NCBI GenBank assembly: GCA_030831165.1
Contig: JAURLP010000014.1
Coordinates: 43,531-107,530, forward strand
DNA from: Gammaproteobacteria bacterium
Lineage (GTDB): Bacteria; Pseudomonadota; Gammaproteobacteria; Pseudomonadales; Pseudohongiellaceae
Length of the DNA: 64,000 bases
Direction of reading: 5' to 3'
Part shown: one piece after another, positions 47,472-56,742 of the stretch
Layout: each line of letters opens with the position of its first letter
How positions within the stretch are numbered: position 1 is the stretch's first letter
The notes under the pieces: model-generated
Seen by the model: only the letters and a program-made list of their open reading frames with translations
Told to the model about the DNA's origin: nothing
Databases searched by the model: none
Translations under genes and position numbers: made by a program

Positions 47472-48770
47472 TTAAAAAGGCTGCCCCCATTCCTGGCTTT
47501 CTGCTAAAGGCGCTTCTAAGGTCTTAAGAAATAATTCAATTTGTTGTAATTGTGTGCTGCTCAAGCCTAAAGGCTCTGCTTCATTATGGCCAATTAATGC
47601 AAGTTCAGCCCGGTTATAATGTTCAAGGACTTCTGCAAGATTATCTATTTGCCCCTTATGCATATAGGGCGCAGTATTACTTATATTTCTTAAAGTAGGG
47701 GTCCGCATTGCTCCTATAAGTTCAATCATTTCTGTCCTCATATAATTTAATTCAGTGCAACGATCACTGCTCGCATCACTGTATGGCCCAAGGCAGTTAA
47801 ATGGGTCCTCCAATAACTGTTGCACTACTCTACTGCGCCCCTGGTCAGGGAGTTCTCCGGGGCTGGGCAGCAAGCCGGTATTGTGAAATTCATTATTGGT
47901 GAACAGAGGGCCATTATGACATTCGGTGCAACGGGCTTCTCCAATAAACAATCGCAAGCCATTTATTTCATCATTGCTAAGTAAAGACTGGCCAGTAGCT
48001 GCATCGCCTCGCAATAAACTTTCTACATAAGCATCAAACCGAGATTCGCCCGGCATTAGCCTTCTTTCGTATGCTGCTAAAAGTTTTCCAATATTAGTGA
48101 AAACCTGATTGACCAGATCTTGGCTGGTTTCACTCATCATCTGCCAGGCTAAATGCCATTCAGCGTTCGACACAGGTCCCGCGTTTATGGGAAAAAGGCT
48201 CATGTCAGAAAAGTCCGGAATATCGCCAAATATATCTTCATACTCTTTGCGGTAGCTCTCATCCGAGCTTATCACCCTTGCATACAGCATTCGGTTGCCG
48301 CCATGCTCGGCCGGGTCTTCCATCGGAGATAAGGCTTGCGCCCATTGACTGTCTTTGCGACCGTCCCAATAAAGCCAGGGGCTATATGCAGTACCTACAA
48401 TGCTTGGTGTATGCCGTGCTGTTTGGCCTATAGCTAAGGCCTTATTCAAGCCGTCAGTAAAATACTTTTGAGGTTGGTGACAGCTCGCGCAGCTTATCTG
48501 ACCATTGGCGCTAAAACGCGTATCAAAAAAAATTTGTTGCCCAAGCTTTGCTGCCTGAAGAGAATCGGCAACTAGATTGCTTGGATCTTCAGCTAACGGG
48601 GGAAGGCTTTTAAGCCAAAGTGATTCTAGTATTACTAACTCTTGTGCAGTCCACGGCGCAGCTTGTCTATTATCAGACCACCACTTAAGGAGAATAATTA
48701 ATGCTATAAAGGCAAATAAAACTAATAATCCAACCCTTTTTCGACCCGAGTTATCAGTTGATACCATCAT
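47472..48770 (-). CDS. Di-heme cytochrome c peroxidase / MauG-family protein
   Basis: A 432-residue exported protein with an N-terminal membrane segment (RVGLLVLFAFIALIILLKWW). Two c-type heme sites are visible: CASCHQP and CTECHNG. The surrounding text (FDTRFSANGQISCASCH, GEARCTECHNGPLFTNNEFHNTG, PTLRNISNTAPYMHKG) matches bacterial cytochrome c peroxidases and MauG relatives. It would take electrons from cytochrome c and reduce peroxide, or modify a partner. Its start overlaps the FixH-like gene's stop by 4 bases (ATGA), tying it to the oxidase cluster. Confidence 0.9.
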   Translation of the reverse strand: MMVSTDNSGRKRVGLLVLFAFIALIILLKWWSDNRQAAPWTAQELVILESLWLKSLPPLAEDPSNLVADSLQAAKLGQQIFFDTRFSANGQISCASCHQPQKYFTDGLNKALAIGQTARHTPSIVGTAYSPWLYWDGRKDSQWAQALSPMEDPAEHGGNRMLYARVISSDESYRKEYEDIFGDIPDFSDMSLFPINAGPVSNAEWHLAWQMMSETSQDLVNQVFTNIGKLLAAYERRLMPGESRFDAYVESLLRGDAATGQSLLSNDEINGLRLFIGEARCTECHNGPLFTNNEFHNTGLLPSPGELPDQGRSRVVQQLLEDPFNCLGPYSDASSDRCTELNYMRTEMIELIGAMRTPTLRNISNTAPYMHKGQIDNLAEVLEHYNRAELALIGHNEAEPLGLSSTQLQQIELFLKTLEAPLAESQEWGQPF

Positions 48771-49174
48771 ATCCTTAGATGTATAAGTGCTGTTTCAGTA
48801 ATATTTCCTTGAGAAATTTCAAGCGTGATCTCCCAATCTCCCATCATATGGAATCGTATACCTTCTATTAAATAGTTCCCCTCTCCTAGGTATTCAGTTG
48901 CAACCGGGTTTGTTGGTAAGCCATGGTCATGCAAAGGCATGCCTCCCTGTATGTCCAGCTTAGCGTCACTCACTGGCTCGCCGTCTGCAGTTTCTATGTG
49001 TAAAACCCATTGATGGATTTGATTAATTGGAATCGGCGTTACCTTGCTGCTGTAACTGACTATATAAAAGCCACTGATTGACTCCCAAACTTCCTGTGCA
49101 GCGAGATCGCTTGCTGCTAAAACTAAAAATAATATGGCTGCAAGTTGGGATAGCAAACTCTTGAACTTTTTCAT
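48767..49174 (-). CDS. FixH/YtkA-like periplasmic protein
   Basis: A 135-residue exported protein (signal LLSQLAAILFLVLAASDLAAQ). The rest is an immunoglobulin-like beta domain: IPINQIHQWVLHIETADGEPVSDAKLDIQGGMPLHDHGLPTNP, then GNYLIEGIRFHMMGDWEITLEI. This is the YtkA/FixH-type pattern, in which His and Met residues can bind copper. Members are found with cytochrome oxidases and are thought to help copper delivery. It overlaps both neighbours by 4 bases, so it is translationally coupled in the oxidase unit. Confidence 0.78.
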   Translation of the reverse strand: MKKFKSLLSQLAAILFLVLAASDLAAQEVWESISGFYIVSYSSKVTPIPINQIHQWVLHIETADGEPVSDAKLDIQGGMPLHDHGLPTNPVATEYLGEGNYLIEGIRFHMMGDWEITLEISQGNITETALIHLRI

Positions 49175-49818
49175 ATTGTAAGCTTCTCTACTTCGTCTAT
49201 TTTTTTATTTCGATCTCGCCATTTTGTATAACCGCCAGTTGATGCCCAATAGGCGGCTTGAGTCAAAATACCAAGTAAAATAAATAAGGGTAATAATCCA
49301 AAACGAGTGTATCCAACTTTAAAAGGAAACACTGCGGTATATAATTGGTCTGTCTCCGGATGCCTGGCGCTAACTATCCCTATATAATCTCCGCTATCCT
49401 GAAACTCATGAATTACAGTGAAAACTTCTGACTCGATAACCGGCTCTTGATAAAAAACAGTTGCCGCTTCGATATCGCTTATAGCTTCTACATCATCTAA
49501 ACCTGCAAATAATCCGAGCCCTGTAACATTTTTGATAATTCTAAAATCAATAGGCACAGCGCCTAAGCCTTGATGCAAATATTCCATAACAAAAATTGAC
49601 TCCCCAAAATATGGAATATCCTCGCAAAACTCTTCTGCTTGACTAGTATCTGGTTGAAATATTTTAAAATGAGCTCTATAGAAACCAATCTGAATAACAC
49701 AAAGATCGCCATCTGCAGTAATGCTGCCATGGGCATGCGATTCAATAGGTAGAGCCGCGAACCCTGTAACCAAGATTAGCAGGAGGGCAAAATAAAAAGG
49801 AAACCTGTTCGCTTTCAT
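49171..49818 (-). CDS. Exported membrane-anchored protein of the oxidase cluster, unknown function
   Basis: About 215 residues with a signal peptide (FPFYFALLLILVTGFAALPIESHA), an extracytoplasmic domain that starts HGSITADGDLCVIQIGFYRAHFKIF, a Cys pair (CVI...FCEDI), and one C-terminal helix (FGLLPLFILLGILTQAAYW). The open frame extends to a TTG at 49887, but the ATG at 49818 starts the natural signal peptide. I do not know the family. Its position between the FixH-like protein and subunit IV, with 4-base overlap on one side, suggests a role in oxidase assembly or copper handling. Confidence 0.75.
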   Translation of the reverse strand: MKANRFPFYFALLLILVTGFAALPIESHAHGSITADGDLCVIQIGFYRAHFKIFQPDTSQAEEFCEDIPYFGESIFVMEYLHQGLGAVPIDFRIIKNVTGLGLFAGLDDVEAISDIEAATVFYQEPVIESEVFTVIHEFQDSGDYIGIVSARHPETDQLYTAVFPFKVGYTRFGLLPLFILLGILTQAAYWASTGGYTKWRDRNKKIDEVEKLTI

Positions 49819-49904
49819 AGAAAAGGCTGCATCGCCAGAATGTCCGGCGGCAAAAGATATTACTTTTAAATCGAGAGCTTTAAACAAAGTTTGTTTAAAG
49901 CTTT

Positions 49905-50327
49905 TTAGTGTTCCGCTTCTTCCTCAAGGTGCACATCGGCAACATGAATTCGCTCTGCTGCTGCAGGCTGGCCTAAATAATCCACGCGAGTGCCAAATAC
50001 GTAATTACCCTCTGAAGCCATCATGCCAATAAGCAGTAGTATAACCGTAGGCGGGCCAAGTATAGTTGTAATTAGGGTCATGCGCTCCCACATCACATGC
50101 ATGAAAATAGCAATAATAAATCCTGCTTTTAGAAACATGAAAACTAGAATCAGAGCCCAGCGCAACATGCCCTGAAAATCAAAATAATCTACCATGTATG
50201 AAAATGCGCTCAACACAAAAAGAAGTATCCATACTTTTAAATAAACGCCAATAGGATGCTGCTGATCATCTGCATGAGCCGCGGCGCCGCCTTCAATTTC
50301 ATTATTTTTAACAATACTTTCGCTCAT
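49905..50327 (-). CDS. Cytochrome c oxidase subunit IV-like protein
   Basis: A 140-residue protein with three membrane helices: VWILLFVLSAFSYMVDYF, ALILVFMFLKAGFIIAIFMHVMWE and ILGPPTVILLLIGMMAS. The FLKAGFIIAIFMHVMWER block is the prokaryotic subunit IV (CtaF/CoxD-type) signature. Both tails are hydrophilic and His-rich at the C-terminus (VADVHLEEEAEH). It probably stabilises the oxidase core. Between subunit III and the exported protein gene on the same strand. Confidence 0.85.
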   Translation of the reverse strand: MSESIVKNNEIEGGAAAHADDQQHPIGVYLKVWILLFVLSAFSYMVDYFDFQGMLRWALILVFMFLKAGFIIAIFMHVMWERMTLITTILGPPTVILLLIGMMASEGNYVFGTRVDYLGQPAAAERIHVADVHLEEEAEH

Positions 50328-50361
50328 AACTCTCTACTCTCTAATCTCTAATCTTGACCAT

Positions 50362-51033
50362 TTACCATAAATAGAAAAACGCAAAAATAAATACCCAAAC
50401 TAAATCAACAAAATGCCAGTAAAGGCCTGTAATTTCGACAATGTCATAGTTGTTTTTTTTGTCGTAATCACCTTTGTTGACTTTAAAAGCAACGATTAAA
50501 AGATAAATTACACCTATCGATACATGCAGACCATGGAAGCCCGTTACCATAAAAAAGACTGAACCAAACTGATGTGCACCAAAAGGATTTTCCCATGGTC
50601 GCACACCTTCAGAGATGAGCTTAGTCCACTCAAAAGCCTGCATTCCAACAAAGCTGGCACCAAAAAGAGCCGTGATTAACATAAACATGGCAATCTTTTT
50701 CTTATCTCTATAATGCGAATATCTGACAGCCAATGCCATTGTTCCACTACTTGTGATCAGAATAAATGTCATGATCGCGATCAGGATCAGAGGAACATTT
50801 TGGCCAAAAAGCTCCAAGGCAAATACCTCACTAGGATAAGGCCAAGGCTCGGTTGCCGCCATTCTGACGGACATATATCCAACCAAGAAAACACTGAAAA
50901 TAAACGTGTCACTAACTAGGAATAACCACATCATCAACTTACCCCATGGCACAGAGTAAGCTTGCTTATCGGCGCTCCAGTCATCGATGATATTTTGTAC
51001 GTGGCTTTTATTGTTTAAAGCATGTTCTGTCAT
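50362..51033 (-). CDS. Cytochrome c oxidase subunit III (first copy in reading order: second)
   Basis: A 223-residue subunit III with five helices. Signature parts are WGKLMMWLFLVSDTFIFSVFLVGY, the segment with MQAFEWTKLISEG, and FFMVTGFHGLHVSIGVIYLL...YWHFVDLVWVFIFAFFYLW. The GFHGLHV and YWHFVDLVW motifs are the most characteristic. It is the second of two adjacent subunit III genes, 37 bases after the first. It has no cofactors and helps proton uptake and stability in the aa3 family. Confidence 0.92.
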   Translation of the reverse strand: MTEHALNNKSHVQNIIDDWSADKQAYSVPWGKLMMWLFLVSDTFIFSVFLVGYMSVRMAATEPWPYPSEVFALELFGQNVPLILIAIMTFILITSSGTMALAVRYSHYRDKKKIAMFMLITALFGASFVGMQAFEWTKLISEGVRPWENPFGAHQFGSVFFMVTGFHGLHVSIGVIYLLIVAFKVNKGDYDKKNNYDIVEITGLYWHFVDLVWVFIFAFFYLW

Positions 51034-51070
51034 ATGTCTTTCCTAGTTTCCAAATTAGGTTTAGTAAGTC

Positions 51071-51682
51071 TCAGGTGTATGAGATTAATGCAAATAAAAC
51101 TAGCCAGACTAAAAGCAGGAAATGCCAGTACAAGGCACACAACTCAGTACTTAGCTTTAGATCTTCTAATTCTGCACCGGACCAATACTTTATAATTGTT
51201 TTGGTCCAAACAAATAGACCTCCCAATACATGGATGGCATGAATTCCCGTGAGAACATAGAAAAAAGCATTGGCCGGATTATTATAAAGAAAATATCCTT
51301 CTCCTTGCATCTGACCCCAAACTGTAACTTGGCCATATACAAATCCAACAGTAAGCAAGGCGCCTAAGACCAAGCCGATTTTTAATTTTTTGAAGTGCTC
51401 TTTCTTTAATACATTTTGAGTCCACTGCAATGTAATACTGCTTAAGAATAACAATGCAGTATTTAGCCACAGTAATGGGGACTCAGGCATTGGCCGCCAA
51501 TCATCCAATTCCATTCTGACAAAATACGCAGTAATAAAAAGTCCAAACATGACAGTGACGACAGCTAGGAAAAATAGTAATGCCACTTTATAAGGAGAAG
51601 TAGTAAATTCTCCCCCTTCAGGTATTCCTGAAACTGTTTGCTGCTGCCAAGACTTTTCTAGTAAAAACCGAAACGGGTTCAT
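51071..51682 (-). CDS. Cytochrome c oxidase subunit III (additional paralogue)
   Basis: A 203-residue second subunit III-type protein. Helix text: ALLFFLAVVTVMFGLFITAYFVRME, the NALF-like FYVLTGIHAIHVLGGLFVW and LCALYWHFLLLVWLVLFALI. The GIHAIHVLGG and YWHFLLLVW motifs fit the family but differ clearly from the other copy. Two neighbouring subunit III genes are a feature of coxMNOP-type clusters. It starts 2 bases after subunit I stops and is therefore tightly linked. Confidence 0.88.
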   Translation of the reverse strand: MNPFRFLLEKSWQQQTVSGIPEGGEFTTSPYKVALLFFLAVVTVMFGLFITAYFVRMELDDWRPMPESPLLWLNTALLFLSSITLQWTQNVLKKEHFKKLKIGLVLGALLTVGFVYGQVTVWGQMQGEGYFLYNNPANAFFYVLTGIHAIHVLGGLFVWTKTIIKYWSGAELEDLKLSTELCALYWHFLLLVWLVLFALISYT

Positions 51683-51684
51683 TC

Positions 51685-53460
51685 TTAGTGTTCCTCGCTC
51701 CGATCTACATATTTACCCGCGCCTTCTTCCATAACTACATCTTCAGGGGCGATAGACTGAGGTATAAAATCATCTTTTGCGCCAGGTACGCTATATTCAT
51801 ATGCCCACCGATAAACCACCGGTAATTTTTCACCCCAATTTCCATGAACTGGAGGGTTATCCGGAGTTTGCCATTCAAGCGAAGTAGCTTCCCATGGATT
51901 TGGATCGGATTTTTTACCGTATTTCAGGCTCCATATAACATTAAATATAAATACAAGCTGCATGACCCCAACAAAAATTGCTGCCTGGGTAATATTGGCA
52001 TTTAGGGCTTGAGCCGAGTCAGGGATAAAATCAGTATTGCCCATGGCATAATAACGTCTTGGAACACCCAAAAATCCTAAGTAATGCATTGGCAGATATA
52101 TTGCGTATGTACCAAGGAAGGTTGCCCAGAAATGAATCTTTCCTAATGTTACGTTAAACATTTTCCCGCTCATTTTTGGAAACCAGTGATAGAGCGCAGC
52201 ATATAAGACTAAAACTGGCGATACGCCCATTACCATATGGAAATGCGCAACCACAAAATAAGTATCAGATAACGGGAGATCGACAGTCACATTTCCAAGA
52301 AATATGCCCGTTAACCCGCCATGAAGAAAAGTAAAAATAAAGCCAATTGCAAATAACATGGGCACAGTGAGGCGAATATTCCCTTCCCATAAAGTTAATA
52401 CCCAGTTATAGACTTTGATCGCTGTGGGCACCGCAATGATTAACGTGGTAAATGCAAAGAAAAAGCCAAAATAAGGGTTCATGCCACTTACATACATATG
52501 GTGGGCCCAAACAATAAAACTTAATGCCCCAATAATGACTATTGCCCAAACCATCATGCGATAACCGAAAATATTCTTACGAGCATGGCAGCTCAATACA
52601 TCGGAAACTAAACCGAAAGCTGGTAATGCAACGATATAAACTTCAGGATGGCCGAAAAACCAAAACAAATGTTGAAATAAGACAGGGCTACCACCGGCAG
52701 TATTTAAGTTCTCTCCCAGAGAAACAATCGCTGGCATAAAGAAACTTGTTCCTATCAATTTATCAAACGTCATCATAATGCAGCTTACAAATAATGCAGG
52801 AAAAGCAAATAGCCCCAGTATTGTTGCTACAAAAATACCCCAAACAGATAGAGGAAGACGCATCATGGTCATGCCATGAGTTCTTGCCTGTAAAACAGTG
52901 GTCACATAATTTAATCCGCCCATTGTAAAAGCAACAATAAAAACTGCTAATGAAACCAGCATTAATACGATTCCCATATCGGCCCCTGGCGTGCCTCTCA
53001 AAATAGCCTGTGGCGGGTATAAGGTCCAACCAGCTCCAGTGGGCCCTCCAGACACAAAGAAACTAGCCATAAGAATTATTACAGACAGCAAATAAAACCA
53101 AAAACTCAGCATATTGAGGTAAGGAAATACCATATCTCTGGCGCCAATCTGAAGTGGTATCAGATAATTACCAAAGCCGCCTAAGAACAAAGCGGTAAGC
53201 AGGTAAACCACCATAATCATCCCATGCATAGTTACAAACTGATAATAATCAGCGGGATCTATAAAAGAAAAAGTATCAGGATAACCAAGCTGAAGACGCA
53301 TCAATGCCGAAAGGAACAAAGCGACTAGACCAACAAATATCGCAACAGACCCATACTGGATAGCAATGACTTTATGATCTTGACTCCAGACATATTTGCT
53401 TATAAATGTATGCGGGTCGTGGAGCTCGTTGGCTTGATCCGCTATGGGTATATAAGTCAT
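51685..53460 (-). CDS. ctaD: Cytochrome c oxidase subunit I
   Basis: A 591-residue heme-copper oxidase core subunit with 12 helices and the conserved ligands. The low-spin heme His is in FVTMHGMIMV. CuB and the crosslinked Tyr are in WFFGHPEVYIVALPAFG, CuB His-His is in WAHHMYVSGMNP, and the two heme His residues are in TYFVVAHFHMVMG. The Glu of the D-channel end is kept in GHPEV. The usual H-D-T-Y-F reads S-D-T-Y-F. It reduces oxygen to water and pumps protons. It is 99 bases downstream of subunit II. Confidence 0.97.
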   Translation of the reverse strand: MTYIPIADQANELHDPHTFISKYVWSQDHKVIAIQYGSVAIFVGLVALFLSALMRLQLGYPDTFSFIDPADYYQFVTMHGMIMVVYLLTALFLGGFGNYLIPLQIGARDMVFPYLNMLSFWFYLLSVIILMASFFVSGGPTGAGWTLYPPQAILRGTPGADMGIVLMLVSLAVFIVAFTMGGLNYVTTVLQARTHGMTMMRLPLSVWGIFVATILGLFAFPALFVSCIMMTFDKLIGTSFFMPAIVSLGENLNTAGGSPVLFQHLFWFFGHPEVYIVALPAFGLVSDVLSCHARKNIFGYRMMVWAIVIIGALSFIVWAHHMYVSGMNPYFGFFFAFTTLIIAVPTAIKVYNWVLTLWEGNIRLTVPMLFAIGFIFTFLHGGLTGIFLGNVTVDLPLSDTYFVVAHFHMVMGVSPVLVLYAALYHWFPKMSGKMFNVTLGKIHFWATFLGTYAIYLPMHYLGFLGVPRRYYAMGNTDFIPDSAQALNANITQAAIFVGVMQLVFIFNVIWSLKYGKKSDPNPWEATSLEWQTPDNPPVHGNWGEKLPVVYRWAYEYSVPGAKDDFIPQSIAPEDVVMEEGAGKYVDRSEEH

Positions 53461-53559
53461 CTTTTAAACTCTCCTAAAATTTGCCAGCTTTTTGTATCAA
53501 TTTGTACTGATATAAACTAATTATTAAATCATTTATTTGTATAAGTATTTGCTCAATTC

Positions 53560-54915
53560 TTACCTTAAAGTATTGATGTAAGACACAACATCATTAATTG
53601 CCTGATCATCTTTCAAGGCAGAAACCATACCGACCATTTGGTAACCAAATTGGTCTTCTGGATGAGCGCCGCGAACTCCGGATTTAAAGTTTTGTAATTG
53701 GCGCACCAAATACCAATCACTCATCCCTGCTAACGCTGGAGCATTTACTGCCCAGATCCCTTGGCCGTCTCTGCTGTGGCAAACCCCACAAGTCGGCTCA
53801 TATAAAGCTCTACCATTTGCAACATCACCAGTTACTGTAAGAGGCGCTGAACTTTCAGGCAGCGTTTCTATATAGGCAGCAACATTATTAATCGCAGCAT
53901 CATCAGCCAATACCGCAGCCATTGGAGACATCGTCATGCCAATAACATCATTTTCACCGCCCCTAACTCCGGTTTTATAATAGTTAATTTGTCGCTTAAT
54001 ATACCAAGGTTCAAGTCCTGACAGTCTAGGCGCGTTCAACGCTTCATTTCCCTCACCATTAGCACCATGGCAGGCCGCACAAACTGCATATAAAGCCTGC
54101 CCTACCTGGGGATTTCCAACGGCTTGGGCGTTTAACTCGGCGTAGGTCATCTGACTGTTTAACCAATTGTTATAGCTCTCTTCATCTTCAACGACCACGC
54201 TTCCGCGCATCACAAAATGGCCAATTCCACAAAGCTCTTCACATAGAATATCGTAAGAGCCCTCAAGCGTTGGGGTTAACCACATATAGCTCACAGACCC
54301 CGGAACCATGTCCATTTTGACTCGAAACTGTGCTACAGCATAATCATGTAAAACATCTTTGGATCGAAGCAAAACTTTGACTGGGCGGTCAATTGGCAGG
54401 TGCATATCCTTTCCAGACACCAAAATATCATCTTGCCCATAGGGATCATCTGGGTCCATGCCAAAAGGATTTGCTGCTGAAATGTTACTCGCATCTGCAG
54501 CACCTAAAAGACCATCAGCCCCAGGATATCTATAACCCCACTGCCATTGCTGACCAACTACTTCAACTTCATGCGCATCTTCAGGAACATTGACGAAATC
54601 TGCCCATACAAACAGTCCTGGGGTCAGTAATGCTGCAACGCCAATCGCAGTTAAACTCGTTAACCATATTTCAAGTTTTTTGTTTTCTGGCTCATACTTT
54701 GAACGACGATTTTTGTTATGGCGATATTTGTATATCGCATACGCCACAAAAAGATTTATTCCAACAAACACAAACCCGGTCACCCAAAAAGTAATATCAA
54801 TTGTTAAATCGATCCCCGTCCAGTTTGAAGCAATAGGGGTAAACCACCAAGGGCTTAGGAAATGGAATAACAGCGTTGCAATAATTAAAAGCACTAAAAC
54901 TATGATGATCGGCAT
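53560..54915 (-). CDS. ctaC: Cytochrome c oxidase subunit II with two C-terminal cytochrome c domains
   Basis: A 451-residue caa3-type subunit II. Two membrane helices (IIIVLVLLIIATLLFHFL and FVFVGINLFVAYAIYKY) and then the CuA cupredoxin domain, with His190, Cys225, Glu227, Cys229, His233 and Met236 in LHDYA and CEELCGIGHFVM. Two mono-heme cytochrome c domains follow, with CAACH at 279-283 and CGVCH at 376-380, and Met ligands in MTMSPM and YQMVGM. The double heme tail lets the oxidase take electrons directly from a quinol-cytochrome complex or carry its own cytochrome chain. First gene of the oxidase operon. Confidence 0.95.
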   Translation of the reverse strand: MPIIIVLVLLIIATLLFHFLSPWWFTPIASNWTGIDLTIDITFWVTGFVFVGINLFVAYAIYKYRHNKNRRSKYEPENKKLEIWLTSLTAIGVAALLTPGLFVWADFVNVPEDAHEVEVVGQQWQWGYRYPGADGLLGAADASNISAANPFGMDPDDPYGQDDILVSGKDMHLPIDRPVKVLLRSKDVLHDYAVAQFRVKMDMVPGSVSYMWLTPTLEGSYDILCEELCGIGHFVMRGSVVVEDEESYNNWLNSQMTYAELNAQAVGNPQVGQALYAVCAACHGANGEGNEALNAPRLSGLEPWYIKRQINYYKTGVRGGENDVIGMTMSPMAAVLADDAAINNVAAYIETLPESSAPLTVTGDVANGRALYEPTCGVCHSRDGQGIWAVNAPALAGMSDWYLVRQLQNFKSGVRGAHPEDQFGYQMVGMVSALKDDQAINDVVSYINTLR

Positions 54916-55351
54916 AAACTTCTAACCCTTATTCTTGAAAATAAACAAATCTAATCCCAATCCTGCAAATAATAACAGAACACTTACTCATACGGAATTA
55001 TGCCCTTCAAACAAGAGACCTATTCATTTGGCGGACTAAACGAAATAATTTTGGAAGAGGGAAAGCCGTTTAAATACAAAATGCTTTCTCATTTTTGTTA
55101 AGGACCTAATCTCTGGGATGAAGCAATTGATTGTTAACCCCAAGAGCAAACCAATTTGCCCAAAACTTCTTCCTTAAAATAATTGCCCGCAATTTTATAA
55201 CAACGCCTTTAAATCCGCAAGTTTTTCGCACTAAATTTAGGTAACAATTCTACTTTTAGTTCAATCTATATGCCGTTGTTTTAAATGTGTTTAATCTTGT
55301 TTCCTGTCAGCTTTAAAAACACAGTCTTTAGTATTATTAATCAAGGCAATG
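54916..55351. promoter_or_regulatory. Intergenic region upstream of the oxidase operon
   Basis: 436 bases without a credible gene. The oxidase operon promoter should lie in the first 150 bases or so. A rightward frame of 33 codons (ATG 55000) opens but has a weak ribosome site and no recognisable product. No clear operator, hairpin or repeat is visible. Confidence 0.4.
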
Positions 55352-55597
55352 CTACACAGATTTCTCTTGACTTAAACTCTCTTCTTTTTTAACTCTTTTT
55401 TTTGCGGCTCGAAAAGTAAACTTGGCCATTACAAAAAATAAAAGCCCTATCACCATAGAACCAAAAGCCGACTCCACTGCAGCGATTGTAGTATTTACTG
55501 AGAAAGCATAGATCATCGCTGTCAGCGCCGCCGCACTTACAAAATATAGTAAAACAGATAATACAAGCATCAGATATCCGATAATTTGATTTGTCAC
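55352..55597 (-). CDS. Small two-helix membrane protein
   Basis: An 81-residue protein with two membrane helices (IIGYLMLVLSVLLYFVSAAALTAMIYAF and GSMVIGLLFFVMAKFTF) and a basic cytoplasmic end (RAAKKRVKKEESLSQEKSV). The reading frame is open to a TTG at 55651, but a GTG at 55597 has AAGAGG about 6 bases upstream and begins just before the first helix, so it is preferred. The family is unknown to me. It lies leftward, between the oxidase operon and the divergent heme O synthase gene, so an accessory oxidase role is possible but unproven. Confidence 0.6.
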   Translation of the reverse strand: MTNQIIGYLMLVLSVLLYFVSAAALTAMIYAFSVNTTIAAVESAFGSMVIGLLFFVMAKFTFRAAKKRVKKEESLSQEKSV

Positions 55598-55796
55598 AAA
55601 AAAGCCTCTTATTTCTTTTCCAGAACCCTGCTCAGCAGGCCAGGCAAACAAAAAGAGGTATTATATTCCAAAATTTACTAACAAGTGACCTTTATCAGCA
55701 GATTACAGTTCATGATTTTTTACCAAGATATCAAATCGAAATGTTCGCATGCGTTTACTTACACTGCTAAAATGTCGGCGAATCAGGATCTGAAAT

Positions 55797-56702
55797 ATGA
55801 AAGCGAATTTAGTAGTTGCCCCACCAGGCCAAGCATCTGCCTTTATAGACTATCTGGCCTTGATGAAATTTCGCTTACTGCTATTAGTTCTCATTTCAGT
55901 TTGTATAGGCTTTTTCATTGGCGCCAATGAACAGACTTCTTTCTTTTCTCTTCTTTGGGTGCTTGTTGGTGTTTATTGTGTAGGGGGAGGAGCAAATACC
56001 CTTAATCAGTGGATAGAAAGAGACATCGATATTCTTATGGTCCGCACTCAAAAGCGGCCATTGCCAAGTAAACGGATATCTCCTAACAACGCGCTCTTGT
56101 TTGGCCTCGCAATCTCTTTAGTTGGCTTTGTTATTATTGCCGTCCTGGTAAATTCGCTTACCTTGATTTTAAGTTTTCTCTCCTGGTTAAGTTACCTGTT
56201 TATTTATACCCCTATAAAAAGAAAATCTAGCATTAACACCTGGATCGGAGCAGTGCCAGGAGCGCTTCCCGCTGCACTTGGCTGCACTGCCGCTGCAGGA
56301 GAGGTCACAGAATCTGCCTTCATACTTTTTCTAATTTTATATGTTTGGCAAATGCCGCATTTCTTTGCCATTTCATGGATTTATCGAAAAGATTACCTTA
56401 GCGGCGGGTTTAAAATGCTATCCTGGAATGATGATTACGGAACAAAATCAGCCAAGCATATAGTGATCCATGCTCTCTTATTGCTGCCCGTCAGCTCAAG
56501 CTTATTTCTATTGGGGCATTCCGGTTTAACTTATTTCCTGCTAACCATTACTGCTAGCTTGATATTTATATACCACTCAATACGTTTCTATATATCCCCA
56601 GACATCAGGCGCGCAAAAAAAGTATTTCACTTTTCTATTCTCTACCTGCCAATACTCTTTTTAGCTATTATTTTTGACAAGATCATACTTTATTTATCAT
56701 GA
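55797..56702 (+). CDS. Second heme O synthase (UbiA-type)
   Basis: A 301-residue prenyltransferase of the heme O synthase type. It has the Asp-rich motif NQWIERDIDILMVRTQKRPLP and the second block WQMPHFFAISWIYRKDYLSGGFKML. It is only moderately similar to the copy at 45218-46123 (different start, different loop after the first motif), so this is an old paralogue pair. It is followed 40 bases later by SURF1 on the same strand. This makes it a second, separately transcribed heme A/oxidase assembly unit. Confidence 0.9.
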   Translation: MKANLVVAPPGQASAFIDYLALMKFRLLLLVLISVCIGFFIGANEQTSFFSLLWVLVGVYCVGGGANTLNQWIERDIDILMVRTQKRPLPSKRISPNNALLFGLAISLVGFVIIAVLVNSLTLILSFLSWLSYLFIYTPIKRKSSINTWIGAVPGALPAALGCTAAAGEVTESAFILFLILYVWQMPHFFAISWIYRKDYLSGGFKMLSWNDDYGTKSAKHIVIHALLLLPVSSSLFLLGHSGLTYFLLTITASLIFIYHSIRFYISPDIRRAKKVFHFSILYLPILFLAIIFDKIILYLS

Positions 56703-56742
56703 TCACTCTCAGATCTCGATTTAAGCTTAATTAACTACTGGT

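Noticed and set aside
55000..55101. 33-codon frame in the oxidase upstream region
   Set aside because: Weak ribosome site, no recognisable product and no neighbour on that strand.
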